Both the position numbers and the translations under genes were made by a program. A stretch of 64,000 bases of DNA from assembly GCA_016806145.1 (NCBI GenBank), contig CP063166.1:1798001-1862000 (forward strand), in the 5' to 3' direction. Every line of letters starts with the position of its first letter. The stretch's first letter is position 1. Origin of the DNA: Variovorax paradoxus. Its GTDB lineage: Bacteria > Pseudomonadota > Gammaproteobacteria > Burkholderiales > Burkholderiaceae_C. The notes beneath the pieces were generated by a model. The model was given only the letters and a program-made list of their open reading frames with translations. It made no database searches and was not told the origin of the DNA. Below are positions 15,874 to 26,197 of the stretch, piece by piece.

Positions 15874-17367
15874 TCAGGCGCGCTGCAGCGCGCGCGTGAC
15901 CATGTCGTCGGGCGCGAGCCGCAGCAGGTGCGGCAGCAGGCCGACCGCCTTCTCGCGCTCGCCCGCATGCAGCAGGCCGTTGGCGCACACCGACAGCGTG
16001 TCGGCCAGCTCGGGATGGTCGGGCGCGGTCTTCAAGAGGATGGTGCAGAGCCGGCGCGCGTCCTCGAACTGCCGGATGCGCACGAAGCGGCGCGCGAGCC
16101 GCGCCATGTCCTCGGGCCTGAGGCGCACGCCGGGTCTGGCCTGGTCGAGGTAGGTGGTGAAGCTCGCATGCTGAAGCGCCAGCGTGTCGGGGTCGGTGGC
16201 GCTCAGGCGGAAGATGCGCCGCGCCGCGGCATGGAAGTCGTCGCCGGCCGGCTGCAGCCGCGCGGTGTTGAACCAGGCGCGCAGGGTGTCGGCGTCGTTC
16301 GGGCGCAGCGCCGCGGCCGCGCGCCACTCGCTGCTGGCCGACTCGAACTTCATCGCCGCGCCCAGCCGCCGCGCGTTGGCGACGCGGCGCTGGAATTCGC
16401 CCTCGCCGCCGTCGTTGTCGCGCGCGCTCGTGCGCTCGGCCGCCAGGGTCTCGGGCGTCTTCACGCGCCCGAGCGCCAGCGCCAGCGTCATCAGCGCGGC
16501 GCCGCTCAGCAGCCCGCCCAGGTGCGCCATGTAGGCGATGCCCTGGCCGCCCGCCAGGTGCTGCAGCAGCTCGTTGGCGATCCAGGCCGGCAGCAGCAGC
16601 AGGGCCGGCGCGGTGACGTAGTTGAAATAGAAGAACAGCTGGTAGAAGAAGCGGATGCGCCGCAGCCGGTACATCACGGCATACATGCCCATCAGCGCCG
16701 ACACCGCGCCCGAGGCGCCGAGCCCGTAGCTGCCCTTGCCCGCATAGGCCCAGCCGGCCAGCGCCGAGGCGCCGACGGCGCCCAGCAGGTAGAAGCTCAG
16801 GAAGGTGGTGCGCCCGAGCGCGAGTTCGACCGAGAAGCCGAACAGGAACAGGAACAGCATGTTGCCCAGCAGGTGGCCGGTGCTGGCATGCAGGAAGGCG
16901 GCCGTGATCCAGGTCCCAGGCTTGAATTCGGCGTCCTTCGCATAGTCCTGCGCCCAGCGCTCGGTGAAGGGCGCGGGCCACTGGGCGTCGAACTGCTGGC
17001 GGTCGCGCTTCCATTCGTCGAAGCGCGGATGCGCGGGCGTGATCACCTCATCGGCGCGCAGCTGGCGCAGGAACGCGCGCTCGTGCTGCAGGCCTTCGAG
17101 CAGCTCGTCGGTGCGCTTGAGCTTGAGCAGCTGCCGCGCGGCCTCGGCGCGCGGCGACCGGGTGCGCTCGAGCCAGTCGACGAAGGCCGGCAGCTCGAGC
17201 GCCGGCAGCGAACTCTTCGCGTAGTAGCGCGCGGCGCGTTCCTGCGCGTTCTCCTCGCTGCGCTGCGGGCCCCAGAACACCAGCATGTTCACGAGGATCA
17301 GCAGCACCGTCATCCACGGCGGGTTGCGCCAGCTCGGGCGGTTCTCGAGCGGGATGGCGTAGAACAT
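15874..17367 (-). CDS. Rhomboid-family intramembrane serine protease with C-terminal repeat domain
   Basis: This 497-residue protein carries the rhomboid active site: HASTGHLLGN at residues 160-169 (the HxxxxHxxxN motif), the nucleophile Ser219 in GLGASGAVSALMG, and the catalytic His282 in AHLGGLLSG. Membrane helix 1 is at about 19-32. Between it and the core is a loop of roughly 115 residues that is charged and helical. After the membrane core, residues 310-497 form a soluble region of helical pairs that resembles TPR-type repeats and may select substrates. It would cleave membrane proteins within the bilayer; its substrate is unknown. It is on the same strand as argH, 33 bases downstream, and may share its transcript. 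Confidence 0.88.
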   Translation of the reverse strand: MFYAIPLENRPSWRNPPWMTVLLILVNMLVFWGPQRSEENAQERAARYYAKSSLPALELPAFVDWLERTRSPRAEAARQLLKLKRTDELLEGLQHERAFLRQLRADEVITPAHPRFDEWKRDRQQFDAQWPAPFTERWAQDYAKDAEFKPGTWITAAFLHASTGHLLGNMLFLFLFGFSVELALGRTTFLSFYLLGAVGASALAGWAYAGKGSYGLGASGAVSALMGMYAVMYRLRRIRFFYQLFFYFNYVTAPALLLLPAWIANELLQHLAGGQGIAYMAHLGGLLSGAALMTLALALGRVKTPETLAAERTSARDNDGGEGEFQRRVANARRLGAAMKFESASSEWRAAAALRPNDADTLRAWFNTARLQPAGDDFHAAARRIFRLSATDPDTLALQHASFTTYLDQARPGVRLRPEDMARLARRFVRIRQFEDARRLCTILLKTAPDHPELADTLSVCANGLLHAGEREKAVGLLPHLLRLAPDDMVTRALQRA

Positions 17368-17400
17368 GGCGGGGCCCTGCGCTGCCGAGGGCCGCTGCGA

Positions 17401-18798
<1,398 letters not shown>

Positions 18799-18836
18799 GG
18801 GAGCCGTTCGGGAGGCAATAATGGGCTGGTTACCCA

Positions 18837-19913
18837 ATGTATCTGCGAATGCGCAAGCCGGCGATTTTATCGGCCACCCCACATGCCGCGTCCTCCGACC
18901 GCACGCGCACGTCCGCGCACGCGCAGGCGGTGCTGTTCGACGCCTGCCAGATCGGCGTGGTGCTGCGCACCGTGGTCTTCGTCGAGGCGGTGGTGGGCGT
19001 GGCCGCGATGTTCGTCTCGGGCTCGCCCGGCGAGTGGCTGGTGCAGGCCGCCACGGTCACGGGCGGCGCGCTGCCGGCCACCCTGCTGTGGCTGGTCGCG
19101 GCCTGCGGGCTCAAGAAGCCGCTGCGGCGGCTGCCGGTGCCGTGGCAGTACGCGGTGGGCGCGCTGCTGGGCGCCGTCTCGGCGCTCTATGGCTGCGGGC
19201 TGCTGCGGCTCACCGGCGTGCTGGGCAGCGCGCCCTGGTTCGCGAGCGCGCTGGCCGGTGCCTTCTTCGCGGGCATGGTGATGGCGGCGATGGTGTTGCG
19301 CGCGCGCGGCCAGACGCCGGCGGCCACCACCGCGCGGCTCGAGGAGCTGCAGTCGCGGATCCGGCCGCACTTCCTGTTCAACACGCTCAACAGCGCCATC
19401 GCGCTGGTGCGCGAGGAGCCCGCCAAGGCCGAGACCATGCTGGAGGACCTGAGCGAGTTGTTCCGCCAGGCGCTGGCCGATCCCGGCGAATCGGGCACCC
19501 TGGCCGACGAGATCGCGCTGGCCGAGCGCTACCTCGCGATCGAGCAGGTGCGCTTCGGCGAGCGGCTGCGCATCCGCTGGGACCTCGATGCCGCGGCCAG
19601 CGACGCGCGGCTGCCGCCACTGCTGCTGCAGCCCCTGGTCGAGAATGCGATCAAGCACGGCGTGGAGCCGAGCCCGGACGGTGCCAGGCTGCGCATCCGC
19701 ACCGAGCGGCGCGGCTCCATGGTGGTGATCGAGGTGGTCAACAGCCTGCCGCCGCTGCGCTGGGCCGACGAACCGCTGCCGCGCGGCCATGGCATCGCGC
19801 TGGCGAACGTGAGGGACCGGCTGCGGCTGCTGCACGACATGCGCATGCAGTTCAGCGCCGGCATGGATCAGAAGAGCTACCGGGTGCGCATCGCGATACC
19901 CGCCGAATCATGA
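18837..19913 (+). CDS. LytS/AlgZ-type sensor histidine kinase
   Basis: The product has four or five membrane helices in residues 40-155, then a His_kinase domain of the LytS/YehU type. The phosphorylated His178 is in [17 protein letters not shown], and the ATP-binding N box reads [10 protein letters not shown], with a following [13 protein letters not shown]. It pairs with the LytTR response regulator 28 bases downstream and belongs to the AlgZ/AlgR-like pair that often sits beside argH in beta- and gammaproteobacteria. The signal sensed is unknown. ATG 18837 and ATG 18849 are both possible; neither has a good ribosome site. The last codons lie close to the next start, so co-translation is likely. 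Confidence 0.9.
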   Translation: MYLRMRKPAILSATPHAASSDRTRTSAHAQAVLFDACQIGVVLRTVVFVEAVVGVAAMFVSGSPGEWLVQAATVTGGALPATLLWLVAACGLKKPLRRLPVPWQYAVGALLGAVSALYGCGLLRLTGVLGSAPWFASALAGAFFAGMVMAAMVLRARGQTPAATTARLEELQSRIRPHFLFNTLNSAIALVREEPAKAETMLEDLSELFRQALADPGESGTLADEIALAERYLAIEQVRFGERLRIRWDLDAAASDARLPPLLLQPLVENAIKHGVEPSPDGARLRIRTERRGSMVVIEVVNSLPPLRWADEPLPRGHGIALANVRDRLRLLHDMRMQFSAGMDQKSYRVRIAIPAES

Positions 19914-19941
19914 ACGCATGCGATTGCGTGGGGGGACATGA

Positions 19942-20682
19942 ATGAGCCTGAGGACATTGATCGTCGACGATGAAGCGCTGGCCCGCTCGCGGCTGCGCAC
20001 CCTGCTGCGCGACTGCAGCGCGCCCGCGGCCGAGGTGGTGGCCGAGGCCGCGCAGGGCGCCGAGGCGCAGGCGCAGCTGGCGTCGATGAAGCTCGACGTG
20101 GTGCTGCTCGACGTGCACATGCCCGGCATCGACGGCATCGAGGTGGCGCGTGCGCTGCGCGAGCGCGCCGACGCGCCGGCCGTGGTGTTCGTGACCGCGC
20201 ATGCCGCACATGCGGTCACCGCCTTCGAGCTCGACGCGGTCGACTACCTCACCAAGCCCGTGCGCGCCGAGCGGCTGCAGCAGGCGCTGCAGAAGGCCGA
20301 GCGCTATCTCAAGGAGCGCGCCAGCGACAAGGCGGCGCAGGAGAGCGTGCTGATCCAGGACCGCGGCCGCGCCGAGCGCGTGCCGCTGGCGGAGATCGTC
20401 TACCTGAAGTCCGAATACAAGTACCTCACGGTGCGCACGGCCGCGCGCAGCCACATCCTCGACGGCTCGCTCAACGATTTCGAGGAGCGCTATCCCGAGC
20501 GTTTCCTGCGCGTGCACCGCAACGCGCTGGTGGCGCGCAGCGCGATCCGCGCGCTCGAGCGCTACGACGACGGCGAGGACGCCGAGGGCTGGGCGCTGCG
20601 CCTGTCGACCGTGCCCGAGCTGGTCGCGGTGTCGCGCCGGCAGCTGGCGGCGGTGCGCGAAGTCATCAAGGACGCACGATGA
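19942..20682 (+). CDS. LytTR-family response regulator (AlgR-like)
   Basis: The 246-residue protein has a receiver domain with the acidic pair at Asp9-Asp10 (LIVDDEALAR) and the phospho-acceptor Asp57 in VVLLDVHMPGIDG. The Lys of the KP motif is in DYLTKPVRAERL. The C-terminal half (residues about 140-240) is a LytTR DNA-binding domain, recognised by VYLKSEYKYLTVRT and FLRVHRNALV. A GGGGGG run upstream gives a strong ribosome site. It is the partner of the kinase just upstream and overlaps the start of the AI-2E-family gene by four bases (ATGA). In relatives such regulators control envelope or motility functions; targets here are not visible. Confidence 0.92.
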   Translation: MSLRTLIVDDEALARSRLRTLLRDCSAPAAEVVAEAAQGAEAQAQLASMKLDVVLLDVHMPGIDGIEVARALRERADAPAVVFVTAHAAHAVTAFELDAVDYLTKPVRAERLQQALQKAERYLKERASDKAAQESVLIQDRGRAERVPLAEIVYLKSEYKYLTVRTAARSHILDGSLNDFEERYPERFLRVHRNALVARSAIRALERYDDGEDAEGWALRLSTVPELVAVSRRQLAAVREVIKDAR

Positions 20683-21953
20683 ACGACAAGGCGCGCGACG
20701 ACGACGCCCCGCGGCCGCCGGCCGCGCAGCAGGAGGCGCCCGCGCCCGAGCCTGCCCCGCCCGAGGAGGTGGTGGCGGCCGCCTCCGTTCCCGCGCCCGC
20801 GCTGCAGCCCGAGCCGCCGCCCGTGCCGAAGTCCGAGGCCGACGCCGAGCGCGACCTGCCGGTGCTGCGCGTGCCGGTCGACGTGCGCAGCTTCTCGCTG
20901 GTGGTGCTCGCGGTGCTGGCCAGCGTGTTCGCGCTGCAGTGGGCGCAGTCGGTGTTCATCCCGCTGATGCTGAGCCTGCTGCTGAGCTATGCGCTGTCGC
21001 CGCTGGTCGACCGGCTCGAGCGCTGGCGGCTGCCGCGCTGGATCGGCGCCGCCGTCATCCTGCTCGGCCTGTGCGGCGCCATCGGCTGGACCGGCTATTC
21101 GCTCTCGGGCAGCGCCTCGTCCCTGCTCGACTCGCTGCCCGCCGCGGCGCAGAAGCTGCGCCAGGCCACGCGCACCGACAAGGGCAGCAGCGGCACGCTC
21201 GACAGCGTGCAGCAGGCCGCCTCGCAGCTCGAGCGCGCGGCCGAGGAGAACTCGCGCGCGCTGGCACGCCGCGGCGTCGCGCGCGTGGTGATCGAGCGGC
21301 CGCCGTTCAACGTGCGCGACTACCTCTGGACCGGCACCGTCGGCCTGCTCGGCGCGGCCGGGCAGCTCACGCTGGTGGCCTTCCTCACCTACTTCGCGCT
21401 GTGTTCGGGCTCCACCTTCCGGCGCAAGCTGATCAAGATCTCGGGCTCGAGCCTCGAGAAGAAGAAGATCACCGTGCACGTGCTCGACGACATCACGCGC
21501 AACATCGAGCGCTACCTGCTGGTGCAGATCTTCACCAGCGTGCTCGTGGGCGTGGCCACCGGCCTGGCCTTCTGGGCGCTCGGGCTGCAGAACGCGGCCG
21601 TCTGGGGCATCGTGGCCGGCGTCACCAACCTCATTCCCTACATCGGTTCGGTGATCGTGCTCTCGGCCGCAGGGCTGGTGGCCTTCCTGCAGTTCAACAC
21701 CCTCGAGATGGGCATCGCGGTGGCCGGCACCTCGCTGCTGATCCACACCTTGGTCGGCAACCTGCTGATGCCCTGGCTCACCAGCCGCACCAGCCGCATC
21801 AACCCGGTCGCGGTGTTCGTCGGCGTGATCTTCTGGGGCTGGCTCTGGGGCGTCTGGGGGCTGCTGCTGGGCATCCCGATCACCATGGTGATCAAGGCCA
21901 TCTGCGACCGGGTCGAGGACCTGCAGCCGATCGGCGAGCTGCTGGGCGAATAG
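20679..21953 (+). CDS. AI-2E transporter family (PerM/DUF20) membrane protein
   Basis: The 424-residue protein has a Pro/Ala-rich cytoplasmic N terminus of about 65 residues, then the helices of the AI-2E/PerM family. The conserved C-terminal section contains NLIPYIGSVIVLSAAGLVAF and HTLVGNLLMPWLTSRTSRIN, followed by WGVWGLLLGIPITMVIKAI. Family members are varied permeases; most are not autoinducer-2 exporters, and some act in sodium/proton exchange, so the substrate should be left open. Its ATG overlaps the response-regulator stop, making it the third gene of that operon. This suggests it works with, or is under control of, the two-component pair. It ends six bases from the convergent MFS gene. 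Confidence 0.9.
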   Translation: MNDKARDDDAPRPPAAQQEAPAPEPAPPEEVVAAASVPAPALQPEPPPVPKSEADAERDLPVLRVPVDVRSFSLVVLAVLASVFALQWAQSVFIPLMLSLLLSYALSPLVDRLERWRLPRWIGAAVILLGLCGAIGWTGYSLSGSASSLLDSLPAAAQKLRQATRTDKGSSGTLDSVQQAASQLERAAEENSRALARRGVARVVIERPPFNVRDYLWTGTVGLLGAAGQLTLVAFLTYFALCSGSTFRRKLIKISGSSLEKKKITVHVLDDITRNIERYLLVQIFTSVLVGVATGLAFWALGLQNAAVWGIVAGVTNLIPYIGSVIVLSAAGLVAFLQFNTLEMGIAVAGTSLLIHTLVGNLLMPWLTSRTSRINPVAVFVGVIFWGWLWGVWGLLLGIPITMVIKAICDRVEDLQPIGELLGE

Positions 21954-21959
21954 GGCCGC

Positions 21960-23204
21960 TCAGCGCGCCGGCCGGGCCAGCCGCGCGAAGCGCGCGATCA
22001 TCAGCGGCCCGAGCAGCGCGCCGAGGCCGACCGTGGTCCACGCCGCCACCCAGCCGTGCGTGCTGCCCGTGCCAAAGCGCGCCTGCCCCCAGTCGAGCGC
22101 GAGGCCGAACACCCAGGGGCTGATCGCGCCCGCGCCGAAGCCCATCACCGAGCGCACCGAATAGGCCACGCCCAGGCGATGCGGCGCCACCACGTCGGCC
22201 AGCGCGGTCGAGTAGACCGAGGAATCGGCGATGGCGAACAGGTTGTAGAGCGCGGCCGCCACCGCCAGCAGCCACAGCGGCCAGCTCCACAGCCAGCCGA
22301 AGGCGAAGGACATGCACAGGCTCGCGAGGGTGGCGACCATCATCACGCGCGCGCGGCCCCAGCGGTCGGAAGCGGCGCCGCCCGCGATGCTGCCGAACAC
22401 GCTGACCAGGTGCGCCAGCGCCGCGAGCGCGATGCCCGCGCCCTTCCACGCCGCGGGCACATCGCCCGACGCGGCCACGAGGTAGGCGGGCAGCCAGGCC
22501 CACAGTGCCATCAGCTCCCAGCAGTGGAAGGCATAGGCCCAGTTGCCGGCCATCGCGGGCTTGTCGCGCACCGTCTCGATCAGCGCGCGCAGCGTGCCTT
22601 CGCGCGCGGCCGGCGGCGGTGCCGCGGGCAGCCGCATGCGGCGCAGCGCGGGCACGGTGAGCAGCGCGCCCACCGCGGTGCACAGCGCCGCCGCGATCAG
22701 GCCGTGGCGCCAGTGCGCGACGCTCGCGAGCGCGGCCACCACCGCGAGCGAGAGCGCATAGCCGAGCGACGAGGCGCCGAGGAACAGCCCCATCGCGCGG
22801 CCGCGCACGGCGGGTTCGGCATTGCGCGCGAGCAGCTGCAGCCCCGGCGTGTACGAGGCACCGGCGCACAGCCCCGCGAGCCCGTACAGCAGCAGCGCCG
22901 AGCGGTGGCCGCTCGCGAACAGCGCGAAGCCCAGCGCCGCGATCGCGCTGACCGCGCTGCCGAGCAGGAACACGCGGTGCGCGCCGAAGCGGTCCGCGAG
23001 CAGGCCGACGGCGAACAGCGAGCTCATGTAGCCCACGTGCCAGGCGCTCTGGATCGAGCCCGCCTGCGCGGCGCTCATCCGCCAGTCGACCAGGGTGAAG
23101 GGCAGCACGCCGGCATAGGCCGTGACGATCATGGCCTGCAGCAGCCGGCTCGTGCAGAGCATCGCGAGCCAGCCCGGCGCGGGCAGGGATGGCTGTGCCG
23201 CCAT
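21960..23204 (-). CDS. Major facilitator superfamily transporter
   Basis: The 414-residue protein has 12 predicted membrane helices. The MFS signature between helices 2 and 3 is GLLADRFGAHRVFLLGS, with a second copy in the C-terminal half (GGAASDRWGRARVMMVA). A helix-5-like segment GLCAGASYTPGLQLLARN is present. Its ATG overlaps the stop of the GNAT gene by one base (TGATG), so the two are coupled. The pairing of an acetyltransferase with an exporter, beside a divergent LysR gene, is common in detoxification cassettes, but the substrate is unknown. It could also be an uptake carrier. It is convergent with the AI-2E-family gene. Confidence 0.9.
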   Translation of the reverse strand: MAAQPSLPAPGWLAMLCTSRLLQAMIVTAYAGVLPFTLVDWRMSAAQAGSIQSAWHVGYMSSLFAVGLLADRFGAHRVFLLGSAVSAIAALGFALFASGHRSALLLYGLAGLCAGASYTPGLQLLARNAEPAVRGRAMGLFLGASSLGYALSLAVVAALASVAHWRHGLIAAALCTAVGALLTVPALRRMRLPAAPPPAAREGTLRALIETVRDKPAMAGNWAYAFHCWELMALWAWLPAYLVAASGDVPAAWKGAGIALAALAHLVSVFGSIAGGAASDRWGRARVMMVATLASLCMSFAFGWLWSWPLWLLAVAAALYNLFAIADSSVYSTALADVVAPHRLGVAYSVRSVMGFGAGAISPWVFGLALDWGQARFGTGSTHGWVAAWTTVGLGALLGPLMIARFARLARPAR

Positions 23205-23734
23205 CAGGCCAGCGCGCGCTGCATCAGCACGGTGTCGACCCAGCGGCCGAACTTGAAGCCCACGTCGCGCAGCACGCCGACCCGTTCGAAACCCAGGCTC
23301 TCGTGCAGCCGCGTCGAGCCCGCGTTGCCGCTGTGTCCGACCACCGCGACCATCTGGCGCAGGCCCCGCGCGGCGCAGCGTTCGATCAGCGCCGCGAGCA
23401 GCGCCTTGCCGATGCCGCGGCCGTGCTCGCCCTGCGCGACGTAGATCGAATCCTCGACCGTGTGGCGGTAGGCGGAGCGCGCGCGGTAGGCGCCGGCATA
23501 GGCATAGCCGACCACGCGGCCCTCGCGCAGCGCGACCAGGTAGGGCAGGCCGAGGCGCAGCACCTCCAGGCGGCGCGACAGCATCTGCGCCACCGTTGGC
23601 ACCTGCTCCTCGAAGGAGCAGAGGTCGTGCAGCACGTAGTGGCTGTAGATGGCCTGGATCTCGTCCAGATGCTGGGGCTCGGCGTCGGCGATCGCGAGCG
23701 CGGCGAAGGAAGAAGGCAGGTCGGAAGAGGGCAT
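23204..23734 (-). CDS. GNAT N-acetyltransferase, phosphinothricin-acetyltransferase type
   Basis: The 176-residue protein fits the GNAT fold. The acetyl-CoA pyrophosphate loop is QGEHGRGIGKALLAALIER, and the C-terminal half has VVGHSGNAGSTRLHESLGFE with a following GVLRDVGFKFGRWVDTVLM. These match the subfamily that includes phosphinothricin and methionine-sulfoximine acetyltransferases, which acetylate amino-acid analogues. The N-terminal IQAIYSHYVLHDLCSFEE agrees. It overlaps the MFS gene downstream through TGATG, and a LysR gene is divergent with only about 58 bases between the chosen starts. The acceptor is not certain; similar enzymes also acetylate ordinary amino acids or polyamines. 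Confidence 0.9.
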   Translation of the reverse strand: MPSSDLPSSFAALAIADAEPQHLDEIQAIYSHYVLHDLCSFEEQVPTVAQMLSRRLEVLRLGLPYLVALREGRVVGYAYAGAYRARSAYRHTVEDSIYVAQGEHGRGIGKALLAALIERCAARGLRQMVAVVGHSGNAGSTRLHESLGFERVGVLRDVGFKFGRWVDTVLMQRALA

Positions 23735-23791
23735 GGCGCGATCTTGACGCGCGGCAATCGATAAATGAAGCTTGGGTCAACTATGCAAGCC

Positions 23792-24748
23792 ATGAGAAAA
23801 ACTTTGGACAAGCCTGTGCAGCGCTCGCTCAACCTCGACCAGCTGCGCGCCTTCGGCCTGGTGGTCGAGACCGGCAGCTTCTCGGCCGCGGCCGAGCGCC
23901 TGGGCCTGACCCAGCCCGCGGTGAGCCTGCAGGTGCGCCAGCTCGAGCGCCGCCTCGCGGTGCGGCTGGTGGAGCGCGTGGGCCGGCGCGCGCGGGCCAC
24001 GGCGGCCGGCAGCGAGCTGCTGCGGCATGCGCGGCACATCGATGCCGCGGTCGAGAACGCGATCGAGGCGCTGGCCGACCATGCGAGCGCGGTCGCGGGC
24101 CGCGTGCGGCTGGGCACCGGCGCCACCGCCTGCCTGCACCTGCTGCCGCCGCTGCTGCGCGCGCTGCGCGAGCAGTACCCGGCGCTCAGCGTGGTGGTGA
24201 GCACCGGCAACACCGACGACTGCGTGCGCAAGGTGGAGGAGAACAGCATCGATCTCGCGCTCGTCACCTTGCCGGCGACCGGGCGTTCGCTCGAGGTGAC
24301 GCCGGTACTCGACGACGAATTCGTGGCCATCGGCCGCGCCGACCTCGCGCCGCTGAAGGCACGCGTGGGACCGGCCGACCTGGCGCCGTTGCCGCTGGTG
24401 CTGTTCGAGCCCGCGGCCAACACGCGCCGGCTGGTCGACCGCTGGTTCGCGGCCGAGGGGCTGCAGCCGCAGCCGGTGATGGAGCTCGGCAGCGTCGAGG
24501 CGATGAAGGAGATGGTGGCCGCGGGGCTGGGCTACGCCATCGTGCCGGGCATGGCGATGCGCGGGCGCGGCGCCCATCCCGAACTCAAGATCAGCCGGCT
24601 GGTGCCGCCCCTGTCGCGCAGCCTGGCGATCGTGCTGCGGCGCGACAAGCCGGTGGGCAAGGGCCTGCGCGTGGTGCTCGATGCGATCGCGCGGGCCGGG
24701 GCCGAAAGCAGACGGCCGGGCGCGCCACGCGGGCGCCCCGGCCGTTGA
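23792..24748 (+). CDS. LysR-family transcriptional regulator
   Basis: A LysR regulator of about 318 residues. The winged helix-turn-helix is LNLDQLRAFGLVVETGSFSA with AAERLGLTQPAVSLQVRQLE, and the substrate-binding domain begins near VRLGTGATACLHLLP. In-frame ATGs at 23765, 23783 and 23792 are available; 23792 (MRKTLDKPVQ) leaves the usual distance to the helix-turn-helix and room for a promoter. It is divergent from the GNAT-MFS pair, the usual arrangement for a regulator and its target operon. A TTGACG at 23744-23749 could be a -35 element. The C terminus ends in an Arg/Pro/Gly-rich stretch. The inducer is unknown. Confidence 0.92.
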   Translation: MRKTLDKPVQRSLNLDQLRAFGLVVETGSFSAAAERLGLTQPAVSLQVRQLERRLAVRLVERVGRRARATAAGSELLRHARHIDAAVENAIEALADHASAVAGRVRLGTGATACLHLLPPLLRALREQYPALSVVVSTGNTDDCVRKVEENSIDLALVTLPATGRSLEVTPVLDDEFVAIGRADLAPLKARVGPADLAPLPLVLFEPAANTRRLVDRWFAAEGLQPQPVMELGSVEAMKEMVAAGLGYAIVPGMAMRGRGAHPELKISRLVPPLSRSLAIVLRRDKPVGKGLRVVLDAIARAGAESRRPGAPRGRPGR

Positions 24749-24763
24749 GGGAGAAGCTGGCGC

Positions 24764-25987
24764 TCAGGCCGCCACGGCGGCGCCGCGCGCGCGGCCCAGC
24801 GTGACCACGATCAGCGCCGCGACCAGCACCAGTCCGCCGCTCATCACCATGGTGCTCGAGATGCCCCAGCCGTCGACCACGCGGCCGCCGAGCAGCGCGC
24901 CCGAGGCGATCGCCACCTGGAAGCCGCTGACCAGCAGCGCCTGGCCGGCCTCGGGCGCATCGGGCACGGCCTCGAGCATCCAGCCGGTGAGCGCCACCGG
25001 GATCAGGCCGAAGGCCACGCCCCAGATCACGACCACCACCGCGCCGGCCACCATGCCGGTGCCGAGCAGCGTCGACAGGATCAGCGCCGTGGCCAGGAGC
25101 AGCGCGGCCAGCAGGGTGGTGCCGCGCACGCTGCGCGCCACCATGCTGCCGCCGAGGAAGGTGCCGAAGAAGCCCACGGCGCCGTAGACCAGCAGCAGCG
25201 TGGTCACGCCGTTGGGGTCGAGGCCGAAGACCTGCTGCAGCAGCGGCTTGAGGTAGGTGTAGGCGGCGAAGTGGCCGGCGATGAAGAACAGCACCGCGAG
25301 CAGCCCGACCTGCGCCATGCGCCGCGTCAGCGGGATCAGCAGGTCGCGCGCGCCGATGGCGCGTGCCGAGGGCAGCGGCGGCAGCAGCCACAGCTGCACC
25401 AGCAGCACGGCCCCGGCCAGCGCACCGGTGGCGGCGAAGGAGGCGCGCCAGCCGAAGGTGGTGCCGAGGAAGGCACCGGCCGGCACGCCGAGCACGGTGG
25501 CGGCCGACACGCCGGCCAGCACCAGCGACATCGCGCGCGCCTGCTGGGCCGGCGGCACCAGCTGCGTGGCGGCCGGCGGCGCGAAGGTCCAGAAGCCGCC
25601 CACGCACAGTCCGAGGATCAGCCGCGCGATCAGCATGGTGGCGAAGTTGGGCGCGAAGGCCGCGAGCAGGTTCGAGGCGATCAGCGCCACGGTGAGGCCG
25701 ATCAGCAGGGTGCGGCGGTCGAGCCGGCCCGAGGCCACGATCAGGCCCGGTCCCGCGAAGGCCGCGAGGATGCCGGGCATGGTGATCATCAGGCCCGCGG
25801 TGCCGTTCGAGACGTTGAGGGTGCTGGCGATGTCGGTGAGCAGGCCGATCGGCATGAACTCGGTCGAGACCATGGCGAAGGAACCGACCGAGAGCGAACC
25901 GACCGCGAGCCAGGTCGAGCGCGAGGTCTTCGCGGAATCGGGCGGCAGCGCGTCGATGCAGGGGGCGCCGCTGGGTGCGTTCATCAT
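24764..25987 (-). CDS. MFS exporter, NepI/YdhP-like (DHA1 family)
   Basis: The product has 12 membrane helices in about 408 residues and starts at one of two adjacent ATGs (25987 or 25984). It resembles bacterial DHA1-family exporters of the NepI/YdhP group: SVGSFAMVSTEFMPIGLLTD in helix 1, GRLDRRTLLIGLTVALIASN at the loop between helices 2 and 3, and the later AGVSAATVLGVPAGAFLG. Members export purine nucleosides, sugars or drugs; the substrate here is not determinable. It is convergent with the LysR gene (15 bases apart) and has a 210-base gap upstream toward the GFA gene in which I see no clear promoter. No ribosome-binding sequence precedes the start. Confidence 0.9.
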   Translation of the reverse strand: MMNAPSGAPCIDALPPDSAKTSRSTWLAVGSLSVGSFAMVSTEFMPIGLLTDIASTLNVSNGTAGLMITMPGILAAFAGPGLIVASGRLDRRTLLIGLTVALIASNLLAAFAPNFATMLIARLILGLCVGGFWTFAPPAATQLVPPAQQARAMSLVLAGVSAATVLGVPAGAFLGTTFGWRASFAATGALAGAVLLVQLWLLPPLPSARAIGARDLLIPLTRRMAQVGLLAVLFFIAGHFAAYTYLKPLLQQVFGLDPNGVTTLLLVYGAVGFFGTFLGGSMVARSVRGTTLLAALLLATALILSTLLGTGMVAGAVVVVIWGVAFGLIPVALTGWMLEAVPDAPEAGQALLVSGFQVAIASGALLGGRVVDGWGISSTMVMSGGLVLVAALIVVTLGRARGAAVAA

Positions 25988-26197
25988 GAGGAGGAAGTCC
26001 GGTGGGCATCGGCCGGCACGGCGGTCGATGCTTGTTGCAAGGGGCTTCGCAGTGTGGTCGCGCGGACGCCCGCGACAAAGGGGGCGCGCGGCAGTTGTCA
26101 GTTTCCCCAGGGCGAACAATCGAGGGGTTCGCGTGCTTTCGGCTGCACGCAGGCGCCCGGGAGCGGCACCTTGCCGTCCATCGACGGCAGGGCGCGC

